A stretch of 64,000 nucleotides of DNA, from positions 1 to 64,000 of the forward strand of contig NZ_JAEFCF010000010.1 in NCBI RefSeq assembly GCF_016405985.1. The letters are read 5' to 3'. The notes beneath the pieces were generated by a model that searched no databases, was not told the origin of the DNA, and was given only the letters and a program-made list of their open reading frames with translations. Origin of the DNA: Paracoccus sp. IB05. Lineage in GTDB: Bacteria; Pseudomonadota; Alphaproteobacteria; Rhodobacterales; Rhodobacteraceae. The position numbers and the translations under genes are program-made. Shown piece by piece: positions 54,122-63,094 of the stretch. Within the stretch, counting starts at the first letter, position 1. Every line of letters begins with the position of its first letter.

Positions 54122-55188
54122 AGGCCCCCCTGATGTGCCGGAATCAGCCAGGTCACCCGGCGCGGCGGCGGCAGGAGCGACAACACCCTGAGGCGCGCCA
54201 GCGTCAGCCGCCCGATCCGCAACAGATGGCTGCGCATCAGAACCTGCGCCGCCTCGGCCTCGTCCCGGCCCAGGTGATGCAGGATCCGCGCGTAATCGAG
54301 CAAGGCGGCCAGGTCATCGGTCAGCGGAAAATGGTGGCGGAAGAGATGCGGCACCACCAGCGAGATCTGATTGCGCCGGATCGAGGCCAGCAGGCGCGAA
54401 TTCCGCAGACCGGCGAACATCTCCTGAAACATCGCCTGGTCGATCTGATCCAGCGCCTGGGGCTCGACCTGCGGGAAGGCGCGGATCAGCGCCGCGACCC
54501 GCGCCTCGAGCCGCGCAAGCCAGGCCCGGTCGAGGCCAGGCAACACCTGGACCAGCGCCGCCGGCTCCATCAGCGCCCGCATTTCCAGCGTCTCGCGCAG
54601 GTCGCGCGCGGTCATCTGGCCGACGATCCAATGCGATTTGCTGTCCTTATCGACCAGGCGCCGGTCCATCAGCCGCCAGAGCACTTCGCGCGCGACGGTA
54701 CGGCTGACATGGAAATGATCGCCAAGCGCCGCCTCCTGAATGCGCCAGGAGCCAAAGGGCATGGCGGCGGTGATCTCCTCGCGCACCTCGTCGAAAATCC
54801 GCTCCCAGGAGGGCGAGCGGTCGATTTCCTCCGGCTCACCGGTGAGAATCTGGTGGAGCTGGCGCAGCGGCAGCTGCACCGGCGCGGCCTGGCCGACCTT
54901 AAACCCCTGACCGCCTGCCTCGAAGATCAGCCCGGCCTCGGCCAGAAGGGCCAGCGCACGGCGCACCGGGGCCCGGCTGACGCCGAGCTGCCCGGCAACC
55001 GGCGCTTCTTTCAGCACTGTCCCGGGCGGCAGCTCGCCGCTGCTGATCTTTCGGGACAGAAGGTCGCGAATCGAGACATAGAGAAAGGCCGGGCGTGACC
55101 CCGCCGCCCCCATCGACATCGCCGGTCGGGCGATCATCGGGGCAGATTCGGCAGTGTTTTGGCTCAACTGTCCGATCTTTCTGTCCAT
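54118..55188 (-). CDS. GntR-family regulator with two winged-helix regions
   Basis: A 356-residue regulator. A first GntR helix-turn-helix is LREISSGELPPG-type ISSGELPPGTVLKEAPVAGQ with LGVSRAPVRRALALLAEAGL. A second is WRIQEAALGDHFHVSRTVAR with EVLWRLMDRRLVDKD, followed by an FCD-like helical domain (ETLEMRALMEPAALVQVLPG and HLGRDEAEAAQVLMRSH). Start MDRKIGQLSQ at 55188 is chosen; an ATG at 55137 is possible. It is divergent from the ABC operon with a TATCCG/CGGATA palindrome between, and coupled to the cytoplasmic binding-protein paralogue. Confidence 0.87.
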   Translation of the reverse strand: MDRKIGQLSQNTAESAPMIARPAMSMGAAGSRPAFLYVSIRDLLSRKISSGELPPGTVLKEAPVAGQLGVSRAPVRRALALLAEAGLIFEAGGQGFKVGQAAPVQLPLRQLHQILTGEPEEIDRSPSWERIFDEVREEITAAMPFGSWRIQEAALGDHFHVSRTVAREVLWRLMDRRLVDKDSKSHWIVGQMTARDLRETLEMRALMEPAALVQVLPGLDRAWLARLEARVAALIRAFPQVEPQALDQIDQAMFQEMFAGLRNSRLLASIRRNQISLVVPHLFRHHFPLTDDLAALLDYARILHHLGRDEAEAAQVLMRSHLLRIGRLTLARLRVLSLLPPPRRVTWLIPAHQGGL

Positions 55189-55353
55189 CGCATACAAAGT
55201 CCGTCCACACCCCGGCAAACACAGGGCAATTTGCCAAAAAAAGTGGCGGATCCAGCACTGAACCCGAAGTATGCGACCATGCTTTACATCTTTCCAGATA
55301 TAAATTGTGCATTGCATCCCAAGAACACTTTGCTAGCGTACTTGTCAGAGTGA

Positions 55354-55368
55354 TATCCGCTCCGGATA
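55354..55368. promoter_or_regulatory. Palindrome in the GntR/ABC divergent promoter region
   Basis: TATCCG (55354-55359), CTC, CGGATA (55363-55368) is a perfect dyad 66 nt upstream of the binding-protein start, in the 246-nt gap. It is the best candidate GntR operator. An AT-rich stretch near 55292-55315 could contain promoter elements. Confidence 0.55.
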
Positions 55369-55434
55369 GTTCCCATCAGCGCCCGACCGGTCAGAAGACC
55401 CGGCAGGCCACCTCCAGCAACAGGGAGAATGACC

Positions 55435-56724
55435 ATGACGACCAGCAAGAAACCGGGCCTCAGCCGCCGGGGCTTTATGAAAGCCTCCGCCGCCGGAGCC
55501 GGCGCGGCAGTGGGTTCGGGGATTCTCGGCGCGCCGATGATCTGGGCCCAGACGATCAAGGACATCACGCTCAACCAGGTGGGGCCGTCCTATTCGGTGA
55601 TCGCCGATATCTGCGAAAAGGCCTCGGCCGATCTCGGATTCAAAATCGTGCCACAAACCGCTGACAGCACTTCGCTGATGGCCAAGGTGGTGAACCAGCC
55701 CGAGACCATCGACATCGCCGATCTGGAATTCTGGGCGATGCAGAAGGTCTGGCGCTCGGGCCAGCTGCAGCCGGTCGAAGTGGCAAAGATCGCGAAATGG
55801 GGCGATATCACGCCGGTGATGAAGGACGGCAAGAATTTCGACGGTTCCGCCCAGTCGATGCAGGGCACCACGCCGGTCAAGGTGATGTATACCGGCGGCC
55901 CGGGCGATACCGCCTTTTCTGCCAGCCCGACCGATTTCGCCACCACGATGCCGACCATCTTCAATGCCGACACGGTCGGCATCCGGCCGGACCTGATCGG
56001 GCGCCCGGTGGAAAGCTGGGGCGAGCTGTTCAACCCGGAATTCAAGGGCAAGACCGCGCTGGTGAACATCCCGCAGATCGGCATCATGGACGCCGCCATG
56101 GCAATGGAGGCTCTGGGCGAGCTGACCTATGGCGACAAGGGCAACATGACGAAGGAAGAGATCGACACCACGATCAACCGCCTGATCGAGCTGAAGAAAG
56201 CCGGTCAGTTCCGGGCTTTCTGGTCGACCTTTGATGAATCCGTCAACCTGATGGCGGGCGGCGAGGTGGTGATCCAGTCGATGTGGTCGCCGGCTGTGAC
56301 GGCGGTGAAATCGCGCGGCACTGCCTGCGTCTATCAGGGGCTGAAAGAGGGCTATCGCGGCTGGGGCCTCGGCATGGGGCTGATGAACCACCTCGAAGGC
56401 ATCAAACTTGAAGCCGCCTATGAATATCTGAACTGGTATCTCTCGGGCTGGCAGGGCGCGTTCATCGCGCGGCAGGGCTATTATTCCTCGGTGCCGACCA
56501 CGGCCAAGGAACAGCTGACCGCGAATGAATGGGGCTATTGGTATGAAGGCCAGGCCGCGCAAGAGGACATCCTCGACCCTTATGGCGCGGTGATGGACAA
56601 GGCGGGCGCGGTGCGCGATGGCGGCTCGTTCGAGGCCCGCATGGGCAATGTCGCCTGCTGGAACACTGTGATGGATGAAGAGCGCTACATGGTGCAGCGC
56701 TGGAACGAATTCGTCTCGGCCTGA
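55435..56724 (+). CDS. ABC transporter substrate-binding protein (PotD-like, Tat-exported)
   Basis: A 429-residue periplasmic binding protein with a twin-arginine signal (LSRRGFMKASAAGAGAAVGS) and cleavage near IWAQT. The fold is of the spermidine/putrescine-type (PotD/PotF) class: MAKVVNQPETIDIADLEFWA, GYRGWGLGMGLMNHLEG and YEYLNWYLSGWQGAFIARQG. Start 55435 is preferred over ATG 55429 because AGGGAG (55422-55427) is correctly spaced. The ligand is not read from sequence; it is presumably the same compound sensed by the cytoplasmic paralogue. Confidence 0.92.
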   Translation: MTTSKKPGLSRRGFMKASAAGAGAAVGSGILGAPMIWAQTIKDITLNQVGPSYSVIADICEKASADLGFKIVPQTADSTSLMAKVVNQPETIDIADLEFWAMQKVWRSGQLQPVEVAKIAKWGDITPVMKDGKNFDGSAQSMQGTTPVKVMYTGGPGDTAFSASPTDFATTMPTIFNADTVGIRPDLIGRPVESWGELFNPEFKGKTALVNIPQIGIMDAAMAMEALGELTYGDKGNMTKEEIDTTINRLIELKKAGQFRAFWSTFDESVNLMAGGEVVIQSMWSPAVTAVKSRGTACVYQGLKEGYRGWGLGMGLMNHLEGIKLEAAYEYLNWYLSGWQGAFIARQGYYSSVPTTAKEQLTANEWGYWYEGQAAQEDILDPYGAVMDKAGAVRDGGSFEARMGNVACWNTVMDEERYMVQRWNEFVSA

Positions 56725-56776
56725 TCCATTTTCCGGCGGGGTCACGGCCCCGCCGGCACTCTCACGAGGTTCATCA

Positions 56777-57649
56777 ATGTCGCGTTCTTCCGGGCGGTCT
56801 TCGCCGCTGACGCCCTATCTCCAGGTCGCGCCGCTGGCGCTGATCATGCTGGCGATGGTGGGCATTCCGCTGATCACAGTGTTGCTTTTAAGCTTCTGGC
56901 AGACCGATGGCATCACGATCTACTCGGAATTCACCTGGGACAACTACGCGCAGGTGCTGACCTCGCCGGTCACGCTGACGCTGTTCCTGAACACGCTGAA
57001 ATATGCCGCGCTGACCCTGATCGCGACCATGCTGATCGGCTTTACCTGCTCGTATTTCCTGGTGTTCCATGTGCGGAACCTGAAATGGCAGATCGGGTTG
57101 TTCTTGCTCTGCACGATTCCATTCTGGACGTCGAACGTCATCCGCATGGTGTCCTGGATCCCGTTTCTGGGCCGCGAGGGCGTCTTCAACCAGGCGCTGA
57201 TATCAGCCGGGGTGATCGATCAACCGCTTGATATCCTGCTTTATTCCGACTTCGCGGTGGTCCTGACCTATATCCATCTGTTCACGCTGTTCATGATCGT
57301 GCCAATCTTCAACTCGATGGCCAAGATCAACCCGAACCTGATCGAGGCCGCCCGCGATGCCGGCGCCTCGGGCTGGCAGATCCTCTGGACGGTGATCGTG
57401 CCGCTGTCTCGCACCGGGATCGCACTTGGCTCGATCTTTGTCGTCACGCTGGTGATGGGTGACTTCTTCGTCGTCCGTGTCATGAGCGGCGGACAAAGCG
57501 CTTCGGTCGTCTCGGCGATGAAGAACCAGATCGACCAGTTGTTCTACCCGGAAGCTGCCGCGATGGCGGTCCTGCTGATCGTGGTCGTGTTGCTGATGGT
57601 CTCGGCGATCCTGAGGATCGTCGATATCCGCTCTGAACTGGCGAAGTGA
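56777..57649 (+). CDS. ABC transporter permease (PotB-like)
   Basis: A 290-residue permease of the binding-protein-dependent type with six helices. The EAA loop is PNLIEAARDAGASGWQILW and TVIVPLSRTGIALGSIFVV. The early LLLSFWQTDGITIYSEFTWD is typical of PotB. The ATG follows a GAGG site; the gap to the binding-protein gene is 52 nt and to the next permease 7 nt. Confidence 0.92.
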   Translation: MSRSSGRSSPLTPYLQVAPLALIMLAMVGIPLITVLLLSFWQTDGITIYSEFTWDNYAQVLTSPVTLTLFLNTLKYAALTLIATMLIGFTCSYFLVFHVRNLKWQIGLFLLCTIPFWTSNVIRMVSWIPFLGREGVFNQALISAGVIDQPLDILLYSDFAVVLTYIHLFTLFMIVPIFNSMAKINPNLIEAARDAGASGWQILWTVIVPLSRTGIALGSIFVVTLVMGDFFVVRVMSGGQSASVVSAMKNQIDQLFYPEAAAMAVLLIVVVLLMVSAILRIVDIRSELAK

Positions 57650-57656
57650 GGGTCTA

Positions 57657-58484
57657 ATGTCACAGGCAACCCAAAGACGCGGGCTCGGATTTTACCTGCT
57701 GGCGGCGTTTTTCGCGCTTTTCGTAATCTTCCTTTACGGCCCGATGCTGGTGATCTTCATCCTCAGCTTCCAGGGGCCAACGGGCGGACTGACCTTTCCG
57801 TTGCGCGGCGTCTCGACCCATTGGTTCAACGACCTCTGGACCTCGACGCGCTACGGTGATCTTGGCGGCGCCTTCCGGCGGTCGATGGTTCTGGGCGCGA
57901 TGTCACTGGCCATTACCGCGATCGTCTGCCTTTTCGCCGGGCTCGCCTTTCGCAAGCGGTTCATCGGTGCGGGGCCACTGTTTTACCTGGCGATCACCAG
58001 CCTCGTGGTGCCGGGGATCCTGCTCGGCCTTGGGATTTCGCAACTGTTCCAGCTGCTTGGCTTCCGGTTGAACTGGTGGCTTTCCGGCCTCGGCGCGCAT
58101 CTGAGCTGGACCCTGCCTTTTGGCCTGTTGATCATGTTCGCGGTTCTGAACCGGTTCGACAGCTCCTGGGAAGAAGCCGCCCGCGATGCTGGCGCCACGC
58201 CATGGCAGACGCTGCGCTATGTGACCGTGCCGATCCTGTTCCCCGGTCTGATCGCGGTGGCGCTGTTCGGCTTTACCCTGTCTTACGATGAAATGCCGCG
58301 CTCGCTCTTGACGGTTGGCGGCAGAAATACCCTGCCCATCGAGATCTCAAATATGACGACGAATGTGACCACACCCGCGCTTTACGCGATCGGCACCGTA
58401 ACCTCGGTGCTGAGCTTCGCGGTCATCGCGCTGGCCTTCGCCGGCATCGCCCTAATCCAGAAACGCCGTGCCCGCGCGAAGTGA
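57657..58484 (+). CDS. ABC transporter permease (PotC-like)
   Basis: A 275-residue permease with six helices. The EAA loop is DSSWEEAARDAGATPWQTLR followed by YVTVPILFPGLIAVALFGFT and LSYDEMPRSLLTVGG, the PotC family pattern. Forms the channel with the gene before it. The ATP-binding subunit follows 11 nt later. Confidence 0.92.
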   Translation: MSQATQRRGLGFYLLAAFFALFVIFLYGPMLVIFILSFQGPTGGLTFPLRGVSTHWFNDLWTSTRYGDLGGAFRRSMVLGAMSLAITAIVCLFAGLAFRKRFIGAGPLFYLAITSLVVPGILLGLGISQLFQLLGFRLNWWLSGLGAHLSWTLPFGLLIMFAVLNRFDSSWEEAARDAGATPWQTLRYVTVPILFPGLIAVALFGFTLSYDEMPRSLLTVGGRNTLPIEISNMTTNVTTPALYAIGTVTSVLSFAVIALAFAGIALIQKRRARAK

Positions 58485-58495
58485 GGAAACTGACC

Positions 58496-59611
58496 ATGTC
58501 TGATATAAGCCGTATTGATATCAAGGGCGTAACCAAGCTTTACGGGTCGGTGAAGGCAGTCAATAATGTTGATCTGGTGATCGAAGGCGGGTCTTATTGC
58601 TGCATGATCGGCCCCTCTGGCTGCGGCAAGACCACGCTTTTGCGCATGATTGCCGGGCATGAGGCTCCCTCCTCCGGCACTATTTCCATCGGGGGGCAGG
58701 ACGTCACCCATGCGAAAACCGGCAGCCGCGGCACAGCGCTGATGTTCCAGAATTACGCCCTCTTCCCGCATCTTTCGCTGACCGACAACGTCGCCTTTTC
58801 GCTGCGCGTGAAAGGTGAGGCAACCGAGGCCCGCCGTGTGAAGGCGCGCGAGATGCTGGACCGCGTGCAACTGGGCCACCTCGCAGACCGCCTGCCCTCG
58901 GAACTGTCGGGCGGACAGCAACAGCGGGTGGCGCTGGCGCGCGCGCTGATCACCAATCCAAAGGTCCTCCTGCTGGATGAGCCGCTTTCCGCGCTTGACG
59001 AATTCCTGCGCCTGCGGATGCGGGTTGAACTGAAACGGCTGCAAAACGAGCTCGGGATCACCTTCATCCACGTCACCCATACCCAGCCTGAGGCCATCGC
59101 GCTGGCCGATCAGGTCGTCGTGATGGATCACGGGCTGATCGAACAGGCCGCCTCACCGCGCGAAATCTACAACCACCCGCACAGCCCCTATGTCGCCCGG
59201 TTTATGGGCGGTCAGAATGTGCTGGCAGGCAAGGTCGAAAGCACCTCGGGCGATTCGGCAAGCGTCACCACCGCGGATGGGCACCGCTATGACCTGCCCT
59301 CCGCGCCCGGAGTGACCCCGGGCGCAGAAATTCGTTTCTCGGTCCGCCGCGACCGTATTCACCTCTCGCCCGATACGCCTGCGAGAAACGGGCTTACCGG
59401 CAAGGTCATCAACACCGAATACCAGGGCACTTTCGTCAAAGTCGCCCTAGATACCGGATCGCGCGAAGAATTCATCATCTACCTGCCCGATGAAGCCTGG
59501 TTCGCACGGCCCATCACGGTCGGCGAGACCATCCATGCCAGCTGGGAGCCCACCGCAAGCCACCATCTGAAAGGCACGAACAATTCCGCCGGAGCGCCTC
59601 TGGAAGACTGA
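58496..59611 (+). CDS. ABC transporter ATPase (PotA-like)
   Basis: A 371-residue ATPase. Walker A is GPSGCGKTTLLRMIAG, the signature LSGGQQQRVALARALITN, Walker B LLLDEPLSALDEFLRLRMRV, with the switch histidine in FIHVTHTQPEAIALADQV. A TOBE domain forms the C-terminal third (SVRRDRIHLSPD and VINTEYQGTFVKV). The ATG at 58496 is preferred over a GTG at 58481. Energises the importer. Confidence 0.94.
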   Translation: MSDISRIDIKGVTKLYGSVKAVNNVDLVIEGGSYCCMIGPSGCGKTTLLRMIAGHEAPSSGTISIGGQDVTHAKTGSRGTALMFQNYALFPHLSLTDNVAFSLRVKGEATEARRVKAREMLDRVQLGHLADRLPSELSGGQQQRVALARALITNPKVLLLDEPLSALDEFLRLRMRVELKRLQNELGITFIHVTHTQPEAIALADQVVVMDHGLIEQAASPREIYNHPHSPYVARFMGGQNVLAGKVESTSGDSASVTTADGHRYDLPSAPGVTPGAEIRFSVRRDRIHLSPDTPARNGLTGKVINTEYQGTFVKVALDTGSREEFIIYLPDEAWFARPITVGETIHASWEPTASHHLKGTNNSAGAPLED

Positions 59612-59637
59612 GGCAAATCCGTTAACAGGAGGATAAC

Positions 59638-60540
59638 ATGGCCAAGAAAATCTACTGCGCCTTCGGCACCGATATCGATTCGGTTGCCGGCTGGATCGGC
59701 TCTTATGGCGGCGGCGACAGCCCGTCAGACATCCAGCGCGGCATCTTCGCGACAGAGGTCGGCATCCCGCGGCTGCTGCGTCTGTTCAAAAAATACGACC
59801 TCCAGACCAGTTTTTTCATCCCCGGACATTCGCTGGAAACCTTTCCGAAAGAAATGCGGATGATTGTGGATGCAGGTCATGAGGTGGGCGCCCATGGCTA
59901 TCTGCATGAAAACCCCATCGCGATGACGCCACAACAAGAGGAGGATGTTCTCGTCAAATCCATCGAGCTGATCGACAAGCTGACAGGCCGCCCGCCGCGC
60001 GGCTATGTGGCGCCCTGGTGGGAAATGTCGAACTCGACGGCCGCTTTGCTGCAGAAGTACAATTTCAGCTATGATCACAGCCAGGGCTATCGCGATTTCC
60101 AGCCCTTCTATGCGCGTGTCGGCGATGAATGGAATGTCATCGACTATACGAAACAGGCCAAAGACTGGATGCATCCGCTGAAACACGGGCGTGAGATCGA
60201 CCTCGTTGATATCGCGGCCAACTGGTATGTCGATGATCTGCCGCCGATGATGTTCATGAAGAAGTCGCCCAACAGCCACGGCTTCGTCAATCCGCGCGAT
60301 ATCGAAGAGCTGTGGCGCGACCAGTTCGACTGGGTCTACCGCGAAATGGACTATGCGGTCTTTGCCTTCACAATCCACCCGGATGTGGCCGGGCGCCCGC
60401 AGGTTTTGCTGATGCTGGAACGGCTTATCGAATATATCAATGGTCATGACGGCGTCGAATGGGCGACGTTTGAACAGATCACCGATGACTTCCGCAAACG
60501 CTATCCGTTTGAAAGCGGCAAGCGGCCAGAGGTGATCTGA
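59638..60540 (+). CDS. Polysaccharide deacetylase-family hydrolase (PgdA/PuuE-like)
   Basis: A 300-residue NodB-fold metal hydrolase. The metal triad is D14 in [11 protein letters not shown] and H86/H90 in [11 protein letters not shown], the spacing of HpPgdA-like and PuuE-like enzymes. [20 protein letters not shown] is a later motif. Enzymes of this subgroup hydrolyse cyclic imides, allantoin-type ureides or N-acetyl groups. As the first enzyme gene after the importer, it probably acts on the imported compound in the cytoplasm; no signal peptide. AGGAGG precedes the start. Confidence 0.9.
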   Translation: MAKKIYCAFGTDIDSVAGWIGSYGGGDSPSDIQRGIFATEVGIPRLLRLFKKYDLQTSFFIPGHSLETFPKEMRMIVDAGHEVGAHGYLHENPIAMTPQQEEDVLVKSIELIDKLTGRPPRGYVAPWWEMSNSTAALLQKYNFSYDHSQGYRDFQPFYARVGDEWNVIDYTKQAKDWMHPLKHGREIDLVDIAANWYVDDLPPMMFMKKSPNSHGFVNPRDIEELWRDQFDWVYREMDYAVFAFTIHPDVAGRPQVLLMLERLIEYINGHDGVEWATFEQITDDFRKRYPFESGKRPEVI

Positions 60541-60553
60541 AACGGGGGGCAAT

Positions 60554-60847
60554 ATGTGTTCCGCCTGTGGTTTTCCAAGCCGGCCAGGGCATTGGACAGA
60601 TGCCGGGGGCAATACCCCCGGCGACAGGCTGCGACTGCGCTTCATCCGGGTGGCCGCGATCAACCGGCTGCTCGCGCCCTGGGGGTTAAAGGCCTATGAT
60701 GATGGTGTGACGCCTGGGTTGCAGCTCTTTGCACCTGGTGGCGCCAGGGAACTTGTGGCCGATCTCGACAGCCTCTGGGCGGCAGCCGCCCGTATGGCCG
60801 CAGGGCCAGTGGATCCACTTTCACTGACCGTGCTGAACAATGACTGA
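60554..60847 (+). CDS. Small CxxC protein of unknown function
   Basis: A 97-residue protein, MCSACGFPSRPGHWTDAGGN at the start and a helical part (RFIRVAAINRLLAPWGLKAY). The N-terminal CSAC could bind a metal. It has its own GGGGGG ribosome-binding site, lies 13 nt after the deacetylase and overlaps the GTPase start by 8 nt, so it is firmly in the operon. I do not recognise the family. Confidence 0.6.
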   Translation: MCSACGFPSRPGHWTDAGGNTPGDRLRLRFIRVAAINRLLAPWGLKAYDDGVTPGLQLFAPGGARELVADLDSLWAAAARMAAGPVDPLSLTVLNND

Positions 60848-61835
60848 GGCTTCCATCCTGAGGCAGAACGCCAAAGGCGATGGCCTTTTGCCACTGACCA
60901 TCCTTGGCGGCTTTCTCGGGGCGGGGAAAAGCAGCTGGCTGCGCCATCAGCTGCACCAGGGATTGCTCCGCGATCAGCATATTATCGTCAACGAGGCTGC
61001 GGGAACGCCGGTAGACAATCTGCTCCTGGGCAAGGCAGCGCGGCTTACGGTCCTCGCCGGGGGCTGCGCCTGCTGCGAAGGCTCGGCCGCCCTCCTTACG
61101 ACGCTGCGCGAAATCTGCGATCAGGCCAGCGGTCGGGACGCAGGGCAAACGACCGGGATCCTGCTCGAGACCAGTGGGCTCGCCGATCCAGGCGCCATCG
61201 CGAGTGCCATTGCGGCAGACCCCATCCTCGCCCGCAGGCTCCGGCTGTCCGAAATACTGGTGCTCGCGGATGCGCAGCACGGGACCTCACAGCTCATGGA
61301 AGAGCCCCTGGCGCGTGCCCAGGCCGAGACAGCCGACCGCATCATAATGACCAAAACCGCGTCAGTCCCGCCGGATCAGACCGCGCGCCTGCTCGCGACG
61401 CTGCGGCTGCTGAATCCCGGCGCCCGGATCGAGGCGGCAGAGCTCGGGATCCCCTGTGATCTGCCCGAACCGGGTCAGCCCTTTGCGCTGCCAGCCGCCC
61501 GGGCTGACACAGCGATCCGGCCCTTCCGCCTGACGATCGGAGGGGCTTCGCGCGATGATGACGTCCTCGGCTGGGTGGCGCTTTCGACCTGGCTTTCCGC
61601 GCTCCTCTTCGCGCGGAGCCGCGATGTCATCCGCGTCAAGGGCGTGGTGCGGACGCCGGCGGGGCGGCTCCTGCTGCAATCTGTACGCCATGTGATGCAG
61701 CCGCCCGAGATCCTGCCAGAGAACCTGCCCGGGACTTTCGCCGGGCCGCAGCCCGAGGAAGGTGTCATCGTGCTGATCGGGCGCAATTTCGACGCGGCGC
61801 TGATCGCCCGGTCATGGGCGCGCTTTGGCGGATAA
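60840..61835 (+). CDS. G3E-family GTPase (CobW/COG0523-like)
   Basis: A 331-residue GTPase with Walker A GGFLGAGKSSW and the metal-binding GCxCC motif at LAGGCACCEG (C76, C78, C79). The ETSGLADPGAIASAIAADP block matches Walker B-adjacent sequence. The base-recognition NKxD reads TKTA (in MTKTASVPPD), an unusual loss of Asn and Asp. COG0523 proteins deliver metals to enzymes; supplying the metal to the neighbouring deacetylase is inferred. Its end overlaps the convergent UPF0104 gene by 24 nt. Confidence 0.87.
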   Translation: MTEASILRQNAKGDGLLPLTILGGFLGAGKSSWLRHQLHQGLLRDQHIIVNEAAGTPVDNLLLGKAARLTVLAGGCACCEGSAALLTTLREICDQASGRDAGQTTGILLETSGLADPGAIASAIAADPILARRLRLSEILVLADAQHGTSQLMEEPLARAQAETADRIIMTKTASVPPDQTARLLATLRLLNPGARIEAAELGIPCDLPEPGQPFALPAARADTAIRPFRLTIGGASRDDDVLGWVALSTWLSALLFARSRDVIRVKGVVRTPAGRLLLQSVRHVMQPPEILPENLPGTFAGPQPEEGVIVLIGRNFDAALIARSWARFGG

Positions 61836-62807
61836 AGCTGAGGCCTTTTCCAGCGCGCGTTTCGCCTTCAGCTGCCCGGATTCGAACAGCGCGACCAGCA
61901 CGAGGCCCAGAACCAGCGGCAGCATCAGATAGAAAAGCCGGAACACCAGCAGCGCCGCAAGCACCGTCTCGGGCGGAAACTCCGGCAGGCCAGTGATCAC
62001 CGCCAGCTCGAACACCCCGATCCCGCCAGGTGCATGCGACAAGAGCGCCAGCGAGAAACCGACCACGAACACGCCCATCACAACCAGATATCCAGGATTG
62101 TTCACCTCGGGCAGCGCGAAATAGAGGATGCCGGCGGCAAAAAGCAGCTCCACCGGGGCAATCGTCACCTGTTTCAGCGCAATGGAAAACCGCGGGTAAG
62201 AGACGCGGAAGTTGCGGATCTTCAGATCCGGCAGGCCAAGCGCCGAAGAGGCGAGATAGGCCACCACAATCGCCAGCGTGACCAGGGCCGCCCATTGCAC
62301 CACATGCGGCGAGATATGGGTGGATACGCGGTCGCCCAGACCCGGCGTCAGGAGAAAGGCAAAGCCCAGAACGATCATCACGGCAAGGCTGAAAGTGAGC
62401 GAGCAGAAGGTAACCAGCACCCCCACTTCGGGCCCCGAAAGCCCCCTGGTCGTATAGGCACGGTAGCGGATCACTGCGCCGGAAAAAGCAGAGGCACCAA
62501 TGGTATGGGCGAGCGAATAGGTGGTCAGGGCGCAGCCGACAACAAAGGGAAAACTCACCTTCTTGCGCAGGTGCTGCAATGCGATCACGTCATAAAAGGC
62601 AAGATTGATATAGCAGGCCAGCGTGCAGAGAACGATCAGGAACCAGTGCCAGGAATTGATCGCTCCGAAGCCGGCCCAGAGCGCCTTCCAGGACATATCT
62701 TTCAGCTCATGAGTCAGAAACCAGAAAGATATCCCGATTGCCAGCAGGCCGATCACCGGCCAGATGAATTTCTTCCACTTCGCGCCGCCTGCCGTCGTTC
62801 CTGCCAC
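61812..62807 (-). CDS. UPF0104/lysylphosphatidylglycerol synthase TM-region protein
   Basis: A 331-residue polytopic protein with about eight helices. Family blocks are ALTTYSLAHTIGASAFSGAV, IRYRAYTTRGLSGPEVGVLV and LALLSHAPGGIGVFELAVIT. This matches the membrane part of MprF but without the aminoacyltransferase domain. Flippase-like or envelope function is inferred. The start is GTG at 62807; the 3' end overlaps the GTPase gene by 24 nt. The next 287 nt (62808-63094) show no gene. Confidence 0.87.
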   Translation of the reverse strand: MAGTTAGGAKWKKFIWPVIGLLAIGISFWFLTHELKDMSWKALWAGFGAINSWHWFLIVLCTLACYINLAFYDVIALQHLRKKVSFPFVVGCALTTYSLAHTIGASAFSGAVIRYRAYTTRGLSGPEVGVLVTFCSLTFSLAVMIVLGFAFLLTPGLGDRVSTHISPHVVQWAALVTLAIVVAYLASSALGLPDLKIRNFRVSYPRFSIALKQVTIAPVELLFAAGILYFALPEVNNPGYLVVMGVFVVGFSLALLSHAPGGIGVFELAVITGLPEFPPETVLAALLVFRLFYLMLPLVLGLVLVALFESGQLKAKRALEKASALSAKARP

Positions 62808-63094
62808 GTGCTATTGTCCTGTTGTTTTTGGCCCCGCCGGCAGCAAAATAACCCACGGCAGGCTGGCACTATTGGAACCGCATTCCATGACAAGGGCAAT
62901 TCCGGTGCCCGGGAAAAATGCAGAAAATCACGAAATTCTGTTTGCCTGTCACAGCACAGCCGCGCGCGACCAGGCAGGCGTGGCCCGAACCTGCCACCAG
63001 GGTTGCGGGACTTGCCGCCATTGCGCGCGCTGAGCCGCGTCAGCCGGCGGGTTTCCGGGCGCCTGTGAGATGTATGCGGTGGCCCGGGGCCCGC

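Noticed and set aside
59638-60540. Annotation as chitooligosaccharide deacetylase or a secreted peptidoglycan deacetylase
   Set aside because: There is no signal peptide, and the operon context with a small-molecule importer favours a cytoplasmic hydrolase of the PuuE/PgdA-like subgroup.
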